Below, in pieces: positions 1 to 8,242 of a DNA stretch of 64,000 bases; the first letter of the stretch is position 1; every line of letters starts with the position of its first letter. Source of the DNA: CAVXYG01 sp963706835 (GTDB taxonomy: Bacteria > Actinomycetota > Actinomycetes > S36-B12 > GCA-2699445); NCBI GenBank assembly GCA_963706835.1, contig CAVPOB010000036.1:87874-151873 (forward strand). Direction: 5' to 3'. The notes under the pieces were generated by a model. The model searched no databases and was not told the DNA's origin. It worked only from the letters and a program-made list of their open reading frames with translations. The position numbers and the translations under genes are program-made.

Positions 1-635
1 GCCCGGTCCTTGCCGGCCTCCTCCAGACCGACCAGCGCCGAGGCGGCGGTCCCACCGCTGAACCCGCCGCGGATGCTGACGACGCCGAGCCGGGTGTCGC
101 CGAGGCTGCCGTCGCTGTCGCTGAGGGCGGCCTGGTGCAGCGCGAAGACGCCGAGGTCGGACGGGATGGAGTCGAACCCGCAGGAGTGGATGATGCGTGC
201 GCCGGTGCGTTGGGCGACGGCATCGTACTCATCGATGGAGCGGCGCATGAACAGCACTTCACCGGTCAAATCGACGTAGTGGGTCCCCTGCTCGGCGCAT
301 GCCCGTACTACGGGCAGCCCGTAGCGGTAGTAGGGTCCGACGGTCGTCAGCACCACTGCGGTGCGAGCCGCCATCTCGTGCAGCGCTGCATCATCGGAAC
401 TGTCGGCCACGATGACCGGCCAGGCGGCTGTCGCTGGTAGCTCCTCCCGCAGGGCTTCGAGCTTGGCCCGCGAGCGGCCGGCCAACGCGATGCGAACCTC
501 GGCAGGGGCATGCTCGGCCAGGTACTCGGCGATGAGCCGGCCGACGAACCCGGTGGCGCCGTAGACGACGATGTCCAGATCCCTGCTGGTGGTCCGGTCG
601 CCCTCAGGGGTGGCACTGCCTGCGTCTTGGGTCAT
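1..635 (-). CDS. Saccharopine dehydrogenase-like NADP-binding protein (trans-acting enoyl reductase family), partial
   Basis: The reading frame is open from an ATG at 635 to the window edge, giving about 211 N-terminal residues. After a short polar leader the protein has a Rossmann motif YGATGFVGRLIAEYL near residue 20, then LAGRSRAKLEAL, and later CGFDSIPSDLGVF, a stretch typical of the saccharopine-dehydrogenase-like / trans-acting enoyl reductase family (the Rv2449c group of mycobacteria). Those proteins bind NAD(P) and some work on lipid or polyketide intermediates; the substrate here cannot be told. The start overlaps the stop of the upstream yaaA gene by 4 bases (ATGA), so the two are probably cotranscribed. 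The C-terminal half is outside the window. Confidence 0.82.
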   Translation of the reverse strand, partial: MTQDAGSATPEGDRTTSRDLDIVVYGATGFVGRLIAEYLAEHAPAEVRIALAGRSRAKLEALREELPATAAWPVIVADSSDDAALHEMAARTAVVLTTVGPYYRYGLPVVRACAEQGTHYVDLTGEVLFMRRSIDEYDAVAQRTGARIIHSCGFDSIPSDLGVFALHQAALSDSDGSLGDTRLGVVSIRGGFSGGTAASALVGLEEAGKDR

Positions 636-1390
636 TGCCTCAGACTAGGGGCTGCCGACCGCGCCATCACCTCCACGACCGGACCGGCGACCGTGGCCTC
701 CCAGCCGAGGTCGCCCAGCAGTTCCCGCAGCTGACCGATGTCGGCCGGGGACTCGCCACTGTCCACGAGGCTGCGGGCCAGCGCCCCCTTTGTCGCCTTG
801 TTGTGGTGGCTGACCGCGACCCGGCGACCGCCGCGGAGGGTGACGATCCGGACCGCCGCCCACTGCGGGCCATCGCCGCGCCAGAGGCCGGCGTACGCCT
901 GGGAGCGCAGATCGACCATGAGGTGCTCCTGCGCCATCGGCTCCAGGACTTCTGCCAGTGCTTGCGCCCACACGCGGCGCGGCGTCGCCAGGCCGGGCAG
1001 CCTGGAGGACCCGGAGAGCCGATAGGCCGGAATCGGATCATCGGGGCGGAGCAGTCCGAATAGGCCGCTGGCGATCAGGACGGTCCGCCCGGCCTGCGGA
1101 ACTGCGGGCAGATCGAGCGCCGCGTAGAGCACCCCGGTGTACACCTGGGCTGCCGGGGCGCAGGGCTGCTCGGCGAGCGCCGCGTTGCGGCGGACGTCCT
1201 CGGAGCGCGCGGCGCTGAGGCCGAGCACACCGAGCGCCTGGTCGGGATCGGTCCGGCACAGCCGCGTCAGCGTGTCCAGAACAGTGCGGCGGATAGGATG
1301 CAGGGCTGGGAAGGGCAGCGCCGCGATGTCGAGCCGCGGCCCGGACTCCGGCGGGGACTTGCCCTCGGAGGGCGGCAGCAGAATGCGCAT
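632..1390 (-). CDS. yaaA: YaaA-family peroxide-stress protein (UPF0246/DUF328)
   Basis: A 252-residue protein beginning MRILLPPSEGKSPP, which is the hallmark start of the YaaA/UPF0246 family; length also fits. Further family blocks are LIASGLFGLLRPDDPIPAYRLS in the middle and VDLRSQAYAGLW followed by SHHNKATKGALAR toward the end. E. coli YaaA limits iron-driven DNA damage under peroxide stress. The frame is open upstream for 90 more codons, but the ATG at 1390 gives the family N terminus and the upstream stretch is unlike protein. It is the first gene of a two-gene minus-strand unit with the enoyl-reductase-like gene (ATGA overlap at 632-635), and is divergent from the small membrane protein at 1476. 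Confidence 0.9.
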   Translation of the reverse strand: MRILLPPSEGKSPPESGPRLDIAALPFPALHPIRRTVLDTLTRLCRTDPDQALGVLGLSAARSEDVRRNAALAEQPCAPAAQVYTGVLYAALDLPAVPQAGRTVLIASGLFGLLRPDDPIPAYRLSGSSRLPGLATPRRVWAQALAEVLEPMAQEHLMVDLRSQAYAGLWRGDGPQWAAVRIVTLRGGRRVAVSHHNKATKGALARSLVDSGESPADIGQLRELLGDLGWEATVAGPVVEVMARSAAPSLRQ

Positions 1391-1475
1391 CGACGGCAGC
1401 CTAGCCACCCGGCTCGCCGCACCTGGAGGCCATGGCCCGACGGTGGGCGTACCGTGGAAGCGACAGAGGAGACCG

Positions 1476-1745
1476 ATGGGCACCACACCACAGGACAGCG
1501 GCGGTTTCGACGACATGCCGCCGCTTGACGATGAGTGGGTGAGGGGCGCCGCGAAGCGGGAGGAATCCGCTGAGGACCGGGCGGCCCGCCTGCGCCGGAT
1601 CGCCGCGGAGCACGAGCGCATCCAGCGGCAGATGGAGGCCGACCGGCGCAGCGCCGCCACGCAGCACCGCAGCGATCAGTGGCGGCCCTGGATCATCGGC
1701 TTGGCCATCATCGCGGCGCTGACGCTCGTCTTCATCATTCTCTAA
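1476..1745 (+). CDS. Small single-TM membrane protein, unknown function
   Basis: An 89-residue protein starting at an ATG preceded by AGAGGAGACCG. Residues 1-65 are charged and probably helical (many Arg/Glu, EEDRAARLRRIAAEHERI-like heptads without clear hydrophobic register), and the last 20 residues are one hydrophobic segment (WIIGLAIIAALTLVFIIL). This is a tail-anchored layout with the charged part probably in the cytoplasm. The 3' end overlaps the end of the convergent FAD oxidase gene by 11 bases. I do not recognise a family; the gene call rests on the ribosome site, codon usage and the sharply defined C-terminal membrane segment. Confidence 0.7.
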   Translation: MGTTPQDSGGFDDMPPLDDEWVRGAAKREESAEDRAARLRRIAAEHERIQRQMEADRRSAATQHRSDQWRPWIIGLAIIAALTLVFIIL

Positions 1746-3012
1746 GTCGGTCCGGCACGGGGCCGAGCAGTCGTGCCGCGGCCGCTGCGCCGTGCTCGCC
1801 GCTGACGATCGCGCCCTGGATGCTCGGTGTGCTGCGGTGGTCCCCGATGACGAGGGTGCGCTCGGACAGCACGGGGTTGCGCCGCAGCGGGGCGCCTGGC
1901 TCGTGGCGCGGCAGCGCGTGCCGTATCGGGTAGCGGCCGATCGCTTCCAGGCTCTGCGGCGACCGATCGAGCAGGCGAGCACATTCCTGCCGGGCGGATT
2001 CGGCGGCGGCGGTGCCGTCGTGGTGACCGACCGCGGTGGCGGCCACGAGGTGCCGGCCGGCGGGGCCGTACTCCGGGGCTGCCGCGGTCATCACCGCCAC
2101 ATTGCAGAGCATCGGCGAGCCTGAGCCGTCCACGAGCAGAACCGGGTCCGCCTCGACCGCATCCGCGGCGAAGTACCACGTGGTCAACGCGCCCATCGGA
2201 GGCGTTGCCAGGCCGGGCAGGAGCCCTGCCGCCGCGGGGCCATCGGTGGCGATCAGCACAACCCGGCCGGCGACCGCGCCGGTACCGGTCTCGACCAGGC
2301 CCTCGCGGACCGCTGCGACTGGCGTGGCGGTGCGCACGGCAGCGGCGGGGAGGTCATCGGCGAGCTGTGCGGGAAGAGCCTGCATGCCGCGGGCCGGGAC
2401 GGCCGGGGTGCCGCGGACGAAGCTGCGCAGCACGAGGTCGGCGTACCGGCGGCTGGTCTGCAGCTGTTCGTCTGCGAAGACGCCGGACAAGAAGGGTGCC
2501 ACGACACGCTCCAGTGCCCGACGGCCGACGCCCCAGGACGCCAGTGCCTCGCCAATCGGGCGGTCGGGCCGCTGCCGCAGCCGATGCACGGGCTCAGTGC
2601 CGCAGGCCGCCGCATATGCAGCGAACGACGCGAGTTCCCAAGCCGGTGCCGGGTGGCCGCGCAGGCTGCTCCACGCCGCGGGCAGGGCTTCCCGAGGTGC
2701 GCGCCGCGGGTCGGCCAGACGCTGGCGGCGACCGTCGCGGACGACGTCGACACCGGCGGAGAAGGCTCGCAGATCCAGCGCGGGGTAGTCGAAGGTCCGC
2801 CTTCCAGCTGGGTAGGCCGGGTTGAAGAGCTGGAAGCCGCAGTCGAGCTGGAACCCGTCCACCAGATCGGTGCGAATGCGCCCGCCCACCGTGTCCTGCT
2901 GCTCCAGCACGAGCACGTCGTAGCCGAGTCGGTGCAAGATGCGGGCCGCGATGAGCCCCGCCAACCCGGCGCCGACGACTACTGCGTCGAAGGTTTCCCC
3001 GGCTGCCGCCAT
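1735..3012 (-). CDS. FAD-dependent amine oxidase / protoporphyrinogen-oxidase-like protein
   Basis: A 425-residue flavoprotein. The N terminus has the FAD dinucleotide fold FDAVVVGAGLAGLIAARIL (residues 8-26), followed by an acidic VLVLEQQDTVGGRIRTD, the usual second FAD-binding block of flavin amine oxidases. Near the C terminus VIGDHRSTPSIQGAIVSGE matches the FAD-binding end of this superfamily (GD-x-n-SI-GA-SG). Bacterial relatives include carotenoid desaturases and uncharacterised NAD(P)/FAD oxidoreductases. The ATG at 3012 was chosen because the Rossmann fold starts eight residues later; an upstream ATG-like start at 3072 would add 20 residues of non-family sequence. Single gene, divergent from the DUF255 gene. 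Confidence 0.85.
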   Translation of the reverse strand: MAAAGETFDAVVVGAGLAGLIAARILHRLGYDVLVLEQQDTVGGRIRTDLVDGFQLDCGFQLFNPAYPAGRRTFDYPALDLRAFSAGVDVVRDGRRQRLADPRRAPREALPAAWSSLRGHPAPAWELASFAAYAAACGTEPVHRLRQRPDRPIGEALASWGVGRRALERVVAPFLSGVFADEQLQTSRRYADLVLRSFVRGTPAVPARGMQALPAQLADDLPAAAVRTATPVAAVREGLVETGTGAVAGRVVLIATDGPAAAGLLPGLATPPMGALTTWYFAADAVEADPVLLVDGSGSPMLCNVAVMTAAAPEYGPAGRHLVAATAVGHHDGTAAAESARQECARLLDRSPQSLEAIGRYPIRHALPRHEPGAPLRRNPVLSERTLVIGDHRSTPSIQGAIVSGEHGAAAAARLLGPVPDRLRE

Positions 3013-3091
3013 GCCTTCACGGTAGGGGGCGGCGGTGCGGCGCGCGGCGCCGCCTCGCACACTGGATATCACTCTGCCCAGAGGGAGCGCT

Positions 3092-5152
3092 GTGACGAAC
3101 CGCCTTGCCCGTTCCGCGAGTCCGTACCTGCTGCAGCATGCCGAGAACCCGGTCGACTGGTGGGAATGGGGCCCGGATGCGTTCGCTGAGGCCCGGCGCC
3201 GCGATGTCCCGGTGCTGCTGTCTGTGGGCTACGCGGCCTGTCACTGGTGCCACGTGATGGCGCACGAGTCGTTCGACGACACCCAGCTCGCCGCGATGCT
3301 GAACGACGGGTTCGTCGCGATCAAGGTGGACCGGGAGGAACGGCCCGACATCGACGCGATCTACATGCGGGCCACCCAGTTGCTGACCGGCAGCGGCGGC
3401 TGGCCCATGACGGTGTTCCTGGACCACGAGGCCCGGCCGTTCCACGCCGGGACCTACTTCCCGCCGGTGGACCGGCACGGCATGCCGGGCTTCGGGCGGG
3501 TGCTGGCCAGTGTTACGGGCGTGTGGCGCAGCGACCGGCCACGCGTCGCGGCGCTGGCAGAGCGCCTGGCCGAGGCGATCCGCAGCGTCGATGCCAGCGC
3601 GAGCGGACCGATCGATCCGACGGCCGCATTGGTCAGCTCAGGTCCGGGCGCTACCGCCGATCCGGGGACCGAGGCGGTGGCGGCGCTGGAGGAGCACTTC
3701 GATCCAGTCCACGGCGGATTCGGGGGCGCCCCGAAGTTCCCCCCGAGCACCGCCTGCGAGTTCCTCCTGCGCCACCACGGGCGCACCGGCAACCCGATGG
3801 CGCTGACCATGGCCGAACTCACCTGCACGTCCATGGCGCGGGGCGGCATGTACGACCAGCTCGGCGGCGGGTTCGCCCGCTACAGCGTCGATGCCGCTTG
3901 GGTCGTGCCGCACTTCGAGAAGATGCTGTACGACAACGCGCTGCTAGCCCGGGTCTATCTGCACCTGTGGCGGGCGACCGGTTCGGCGCTGGCGCGACGC
4001 GTGGCGCACGAGACCTGCACGTTCCTGTTGCGGGAGTTGCGCACTGAGCAGGGCGGCTTCGCGAGTTCCCTGGACGCCGATAGTGACCCGGTGCTGCCCG
4101 GGCAGCAGCGCGAAGGGGCCTACTACGTGTGGTCGCCGCAGCAGTTGCGCGACGTGCTCGGCCGTGAGGCGGAAGAGGTCGAGCGCTGGCTGTCGGTGGA
4201 TGAGCTGGGGACGTTCGAGCACGGCACCTCGGTGCTGCAGCTGCTGGAGGACCCGCCGGCGCCGGATGTCTGGGAGGCGGTGCGTGCCCGACTGCTGGAC
4301 GCGCGGGAGCGTCGCCCCCGGCCGGCCCGCGACGACAAGGTGGTGGCGGGCTGGAACGGCTTGGCGATCGCCGCGCTCGCGGAGGCGGGCATCCTGCTGC
4401 AGGAGCCCCGGTTCGTCGCCGCGGCCGAGGAGTGCGCCGAGTTGCTGCTGTGCGTGCACCTGGCTGACGGCCGCCTGCGCCGGGTGTCGCGAGATGGTGC
4501 CGCAGGGCTGGCCGACGCTGTGCTGGAGGACTACGGCGGCCTCGCCGAGGGTCTGCTCACGCTGTACCAGGCCACCGGTCGGGCGCCGTGGCTCGCCGCC
4601 GCCGAACAGTTGATCGTCACCGCCCGCAAACGGTTCGGCGATGGCGGGGCGGGCTTCTTCGACACCGCCGAGGACGCCGAACCGCTGCTGACGCGGCTGC
4701 GGGATTCGGCCGACCATCCGCTGCCGTCGGGATGGGCCCTGCTGAGCGGCGCGATGCTCACGCTTGCGGCACTGACCGGCGACGAGGAGTTGCGCGGCGC
4801 TGCCCGGGACGCCACCGCCGCGCTGCTGGTGCGGCCGGGCGGTTCGGATGCCCGGTTCGCCGGTTGGGCGATGGCGGTGCGGGAGGCGCTGGTCACCGGT
4901 CCGCTGGAGGTCGCCATCGTCGGGGAGCCGGGCGGCGAGCTGCACCGCACCGCGATGTCGGGGACCTCGCCGGGGCTGGTGGTCGCCGTCGGGGAGGTGG
5001 CGACGCCGTACCCGGGGCTGCTGGCCGACCGGTCTCGGCTCGACGGCAGGGCCACGGCCTACGTCTGCCGCAACTTCTCCTGCCGACTGCCCACCGACGA
5101 TTCCGCGGAGCTCGCCGAGCAGGTCGCCGAGATCGCCCGCCTGCGAGGCTGA
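3092..5152 (+). CDS. YyaL/DUF255 thioredoxin-domain protein
   Basis: A 686-residue protein of the DUF255 (YyaL, human SPATA20) family. It starts VTNRLARSASPYLLQHAENPVDW-type sequence, has the thioredoxin-like Cys pair CHWC at residues 50-53 followed by HESF, then VDREERPDID and GGWPMTVFL, all strongly conserved. The remaining 500 residues form the glycosidase-like alpha/alpha toroid part (for example GGFARYSVD, PHFEKMLYDNA, WNGLAIAALAEAG). Family length is normally 650-750, so the gene is intact. The GTG at 3092 is preceded by GAGGGAG with good spacing and gives the usual N terminus; the open frame begins at 3035. The biochemical role of the family is not established. Confidence 0.93.
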   Translation: MTNRLARSASPYLLQHAENPVDWWEWGPDAFAEARRRDVPVLLSVGYAACHWCHVMAHESFDDTQLAAMLNDGFVAIKVDREERPDIDAIYMRATQLLTGSGGWPMTVFLDHEARPFHAGTYFPPVDRHGMPGFGRVLASVTGVWRSDRPRVAALAERLAEAIRSVDASASGPIDPTAALVSSGPGATADPGTEAVAALEEHFDPVHGGFGGAPKFPPSTACEFLLRHHGRTGNPMALTMAELTCTSMARGGMYDQLGGGFARYSVDAAWVVPHFEKMLYDNALLARVYLHLWRATGSALARRVAHETCTFLLRELRTEQGGFASSLDADSDPVLPGQQREGAYYVWSPQQLRDVLGREAEEVERWLSVDELGTFEHGTSVLQLLEDPPAPDVWEAVRARLLDARERRPRPARDDKVVAGWNGLAIAALAEAGILLQEPRFVAAAEECAELLLCVHLADGRLRRVSRDGAAGLADAVLEDYGGLAEGLLTLYQATGRAPWLAAAEQLIVTARKRFGDGGAGFFDTAEDAEPLLTRLRDSADHPLPSGWALLSGAMLTLAALTGDEELRGAARDATAALLVRPGGSDARFAGWAMAVREALVTGPLEVAIVGEPGGELHRTAMSGTSPGLVVAVGEVATPYPGLLADRSRLDGRATAYVCRNFSCRLPTDDSAELAEQVAEIARLRG

Positions 5153-5225
5153 TCGGGCGTACGGTGCTGCCCAAGGGCGAGCAGCGCCGTGCAGCGCGAC
5201 GCAGGGTGCTGGGAGAGGCGGGCCC

Positions 5226-6065
5226 ATGGCGACGACCCCGTCCCGGGAACCGGCGGGCGGCGAGGCAGCGTATTGGCGTCGGCGCGCCGAGCAGGAAGCG
5301 GCGTTCAAGCAGACCGTCCTGCAGGCATGGGAGGAGCAGGTCGAGGCGGTGGCCGACCCGGCCGCGCGGGACCGGGTCCTGGCGGCGCTGGCCGCTGCGG
5401 CGGCGACCACCGGCGCGGTGGAGGATGCCCTCGAAGCGGTGCGCCGCATCAGCGACCCGAAGACCCGCGGCTTCGCCCTCGGCCCGCTGTTCGGCGCGCT
5501 GGCGCAGGCCGGGCGCGCCGGGGACGTGCTGGAACTGGCCGACAGCGTCACCGATGAGCGGATCCGGTCGGAGGTGCAGGCGCAGGCCGTGACGGCGCTG
5601 GCCGACGCGGACGCCCTGGATGAGGCGCATGCGCTCGCCGGGCGGATCGAGGTGCGCTTCCTGCGGTCCCGGGCGCTGGAGCGGGTGGTCGCAGCCGCAG
5701 TGCGCTTGGGTCGGATCGACACTGCCCGGCAGATCGCCGATTCCATCGAGGACGCCGATCCGCATGACCTGGCCGAGCAGGAAGCGGCAGGGGCGATGGC
5801 CGAGGCGGGACGCTGGGACGCCGCCCGGGAGATGGCGGCCACCATCGCCGACGCCGGGCAGCGCGACCAGGCCCGCCTGCACATCGCCCTAGCCGCCTGC
5901 TTCTGGCGCAAGCAGGCCGTGGCGGAGGAGATGATCGCGCTGATCGAGGGCGCGCCGGCGCGGCGGCAGGCGCAGCAGGCGCTGGCGATCGCCCGGGGCG
6001 TGGCTGCTCAGCGATCCCAGCAGCGCCGCGCGGGCCGTTCCCCGGGTGCCGCTACGGCTGGCTGA
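5226..6065 (+). CDS. Helical-repeat protein, unknown function
   Basis: A 279-residue protein, almost entirely Ala/Glu/Arg/Leu-rich helix. From residue 35 it shows a weak repeat of roughly 30 residues with pairs of helices of the form A-x-ALA-x-AG-x-x-x-x-A-x-x-x-A-x-x-I-x-D-x-x-x-R, repeated about seven times, as in TPR-, HEAT- or Sel1-like solenoids. The C-terminal 20 residues are a basic low-complexity tail. Start ATG at 5226 follows GGGAGAGGCGG. It lies 73 bases after the DUF255 gene on the same strand and may be cotranscribed. A role in protein-protein contacts is an inference from the solenoid pattern only. Confidence 0.7.
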   Translation: MATTPSREPAGGEAAYWRRRAEQEAAFKQTVLQAWEEQVEAVADPAARDRVLAALAAAAATTGAVEDALEAVRRISDPKTRGFALGPLFGALAQAGRAGDVLELADSVTDERIRSEVQAQAVTALADADALDEAHALAGRIEVRFLRSRALERVVAAAVRLGRIDTARQIADSIEDADPHDLAEQEAAGAMAEAGRWDAAREMAATIADAGQRDQARLHIALAACFWRKQAVAEEMIALIEGAPARRQAQQALAIARGVAAQRSQQRRAGRSPGAATAG

Positions 6066-6225
6066 GATCCCCGAGCCCGGCACCCATCATGAAGCCGACC
6101 GGGTTGCCGCTGAAGGGCACGTCGACCAGCCAGACGCCCAGCGGTGATGAGCACCATGTCCCATGGGGCGACCAGAAGCACGGCGCGTTCTTGCCGATGT
6201 TGACCCGGCTGGGCCGGATCGGCAT
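6052..6225 (-). CDS. Possible small ORF with Gly/Pro/Trp-rich C terminus, maybe the end of a frame-broken gene
   Basis: A 57-codon frame ends at a TAG overlapping the end of the preceding plus-strand gene by 14 bases. The peptide (MPIRPSRVNIGKNAPCFWSP at its start, ending GFMMGAGLGDLSQP) does not look like the usual out-of-frame product. Just upstream another minus-strand frame encodes a hydrophobic stretch (IIDPILTFIGTFITSTG, about 6255-6310), which could be the N-terminal anchor of the same protein joined by a frame change. No ribosome site or family was found, so this may be noise. Confidence 0.25.
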   Translation of the reverse strand: MPIRPSRVNIGKNAPCFWSPHGTWCSSPLGVWLVDVPFSGNPVGFMMGAGLGDLSQP

Positions 6226-6694
6226 GACGGTCGGCTGTCCCAGTGTCCCGCTCCCGCACCCTGCCGGTGCTGGTGATGAACGTCCCGATGAACGTCAGGA
6301 TGGGGTCGATGATGGCCGGGAACGCGGCCCGTGGGCAGATGCCGCGACGCCAACCCACGCCAAGCCGTTCGGGTGCTTCACCGCCGGATCAGGGGCCGCC
6401 TGTCTGCGTGCTCCCGTTGTCGGGGTCGCGGTACCGGGTAGGCCGGTGGCCAGTCCGCCCTTGCGTCGGCGGTTGGCCGGCAGCGGCAGCGTTGCGGGTC
6501 GCTGGCGTCCGTGATCTGCTTCCAGCCCGGATGGTCCACAGGCCCCCCGCGTCGTGGGCCACCCCAACACGGGCCAGCGCACAGCTCCCTACCGACCGCG
6601 TCCCGGATCTCGACACCCGTGCCAACCCGTGCGCCGGCGTCGGGCCGGCCTGACTTAGGGTGGCGGCAGTCGCACTGCATCGCAGGAGGTCCCC
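6226..6694. other. Intergenic stretch before trpB2
   Basis: About 470 bases with no convincing gene on either strand, apart from the hydrophobic frame noted for the small ORF at 6052-6225. The promoter of trpB2 should lie near the 3' end; TAGGGT at 6656-6661 is a possible -10 element but the assignment is weak. The ribosome site GCAGGAGG is at 6681-6688. I saw no T-box or tryptophan-leader peptide. Confidence 0.4.
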
Positions 6695-8065
6695 ATGGAT
6701 GACACCGTCCGCCGGCACAAGATCGTGCTCGACGAAGACGAGATGCCCACCACCTGGTACAACGTCATCGCCGACCTGCCAGCGCCGCCGCCCCCGCCCC
6801 TGCACCCGGGCACCAAGGAGCCGGTCGGTCCGGATGCGCTCGAGCCGCTGTTCCCGATGGACCTGATCATGCAGGAAGTGGCCACCGACCGGTACATCGA
6901 CATCCCCGGCGGTGTGCTCGACGTCTACCGGCAGTGGCGGCCCTCCCCGCTGTACCGGGCGCACCGGTTGGAGCAGGCCCTCGGCACGCCGGCCAGGATC
7001 TACTACAAGTGGGAGGGCGTGAGCCCGGCCGGGTCGCACAAGACCAACACCTCGGTGCCGCAGGCGTACTACAACGCCAAGGCAGGCGTCGGCAAGATCA
7101 CCACGGAGACCGGCGCCGGCCAGTGGGGGACTGCGCTGGCGTTCGCGGGTGCGCTCTACGGCCTGGACATCGAGGTCTGGCAGGTCGGGGCCAGCTACGA
7201 CCAGAAGCCGTACCGCCGGATCATGATGGAGACCTTCGGCGGCACGGTGCACCGCTCCCCGTCACCGTTGACGGCGGCCGGACGCGCGGTGCTGGAGCAG
7301 GACCCGAACCACCCCGGATCGCTGGGCCTGGCCATCTCCGAGGCCGTCGAGGTGGCGGCCCAGGACCCGGGCACCAAGTACGCGCTGGGCTCGGTGCTCA
7401 ATCACGTGCTGCTGCACCAGACGGTCATCGGCGAGGAGGCGCTGCTGCAGTTCGCCAAGATCGGCGAGAAGCCCGACCTCATCGTCGGCTGCACCGGCGG
7501 CGGCTCGAACTTCGCGGGACTGTCCTTCCCGTTCCTGCGCGAGAAGCTGGCCGGGAACATGGACCCGGTGATCCGGGCGGTGGAGCCGGTCTCTTGCCCG
7601 AGCCTCACCCGCGGGGTGTACGCCTATGACTTCGGCGACATCGCCGGGATGACGCCCCTGTTGAAGATGCACACCCTCGGGCACGAGTTCATCCCGGACC
7701 CGATCCACGCCGGTGGCTTGCGCTACCACGGCATGGCGCCGCTCATCAGCCACGTGTACGAGTTGGGCCTGATGGAGGCGCTGGCGCTGCCGCAGACCGA
7801 GTGCTTCGCAGCGGCGCTGCAGTTCGCGCGCACCGAGGGCATCGTGCCGGCGCCGGAGCCGACGCATGCGATCGCGGCGGCGATCCGGGAGGCGCTGGCC
7901 TGCAAGGAGACCGGCGAGGAGAAGGTCATCCTCACGGCGCTGTGCGGGCACGGCCACTTCGACATGGCCGCCTACGACGCCTACCTGCGCGGTGCCATGG
8001 TGGATGAGGACATGACCGACGAGCGGCTCGCGCCGGCACTGGCCGGGATCCCCTCGCTGACCTGA
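6695..8065 (+). CDS. trpB: TrpB2-type tryptophan synthase beta chain
   Basis: A 456-residue PLP enzyme with the features of the TrpB2 branch rather than classical TrpB1. It has the long N-terminal extension ending RPSPLYRAHRLE, the PLP-lysine block SPAGSHKTNTSVPQAYYN (Lys116), TGAGQWG, and the phosphate loop CTGGGSNFAG. Length 456 fits TrpB2 (TrpB1 is about 400). The enzyme joins indole and serine to make tryptophan. TrpB2 is often unlinked to trpA and thought to rescue free indole; no trpA or other trp gene is visible here, which agrees. Start ATG at 6695 with an excellent GGAGG site; ends 42 bases before a large hairpin. Confidence 0.93.
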   Translation: MDDTVRRHKIVLDEDEMPTTWYNVIADLPAPPPPPLHPGTKEPVGPDALEPLFPMDLIMQEVATDRYIDIPGGVLDVYRQWRPSPLYRAHRLEQALGTPARIYYKWEGVSPAGSHKTNTSVPQAYYNAKAGVGKITTETGAGQWGTALAFAGALYGLDIEVWQVGASYDQKPYRRIMMETFGGTVHRSPSPLTAAGRAVLEQDPNHPGSLGLAISEAVEVAAQDPGTKYALGSVLNHVLLHQTVIGEEALLQFAKIGEKPDLIVGCTGGGSNFAGLSFPFLREKLAGNMDPVIRAVEPVSCPSLTRGVYAYDFGDIAGMTPLLKMHTLGHEFIPDPIHAGGLRYHGMAPLISHVYELGLMEALALPQTECFAAALQFARTEGIVPAPEPTHAIAAAIREALACKETGEEKVILTALCGHGHFDMAAYDAYLRGAMVDEDMTDERLAPALAGIPSLT

Positions 8066-8106
8066 CGGGATCGAGGCCCGCGCCCGGCTGGGAGATGCTG
8101 CGCAAT

Positions 8107-8169
8107 CTCCCAACGGAAGATGGGCTCTTCGGCTCCCTGAGGGCGCAGAAGCCCGGTTTCCGTTGGGAA
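8107..8169. terminator. Large imperfect hairpin between convergent genes, likely bidirectional terminator
   Basis: CCCAACGGAA at 8109-8118 pairs exactly with TTCCGTTGGG at 8158-8167, and the inner GGGCT (8122-8126) pairs with AGCCC (8150-8154) within a 60-base fold. It sits between the end of trpB2 (plus) and the end of the ABC permease (minus), where a two-way terminator is expected. No U-tract follows, as is common in high-GC genomes. It could also be a REP- or MITE-like element if copies exist elsewhere. Confidence 0.6.
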
Positions 8170-8242
8170 ATCCGGTGGTGGGCCGCCGCTGCGGGTGGTG
8201 CGGGCCAACCCGCGGGCTGGGCGTGGCAAGGTCGCCACCGCC

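Noticed and set aside
3944..5911. A 655-codon minus-strand open frame opposite the DUF255 and helical-repeat genes
   Set aside because: It spans the antisense of two well-supported genes and has no recognisable motif; it is a GC shadow.
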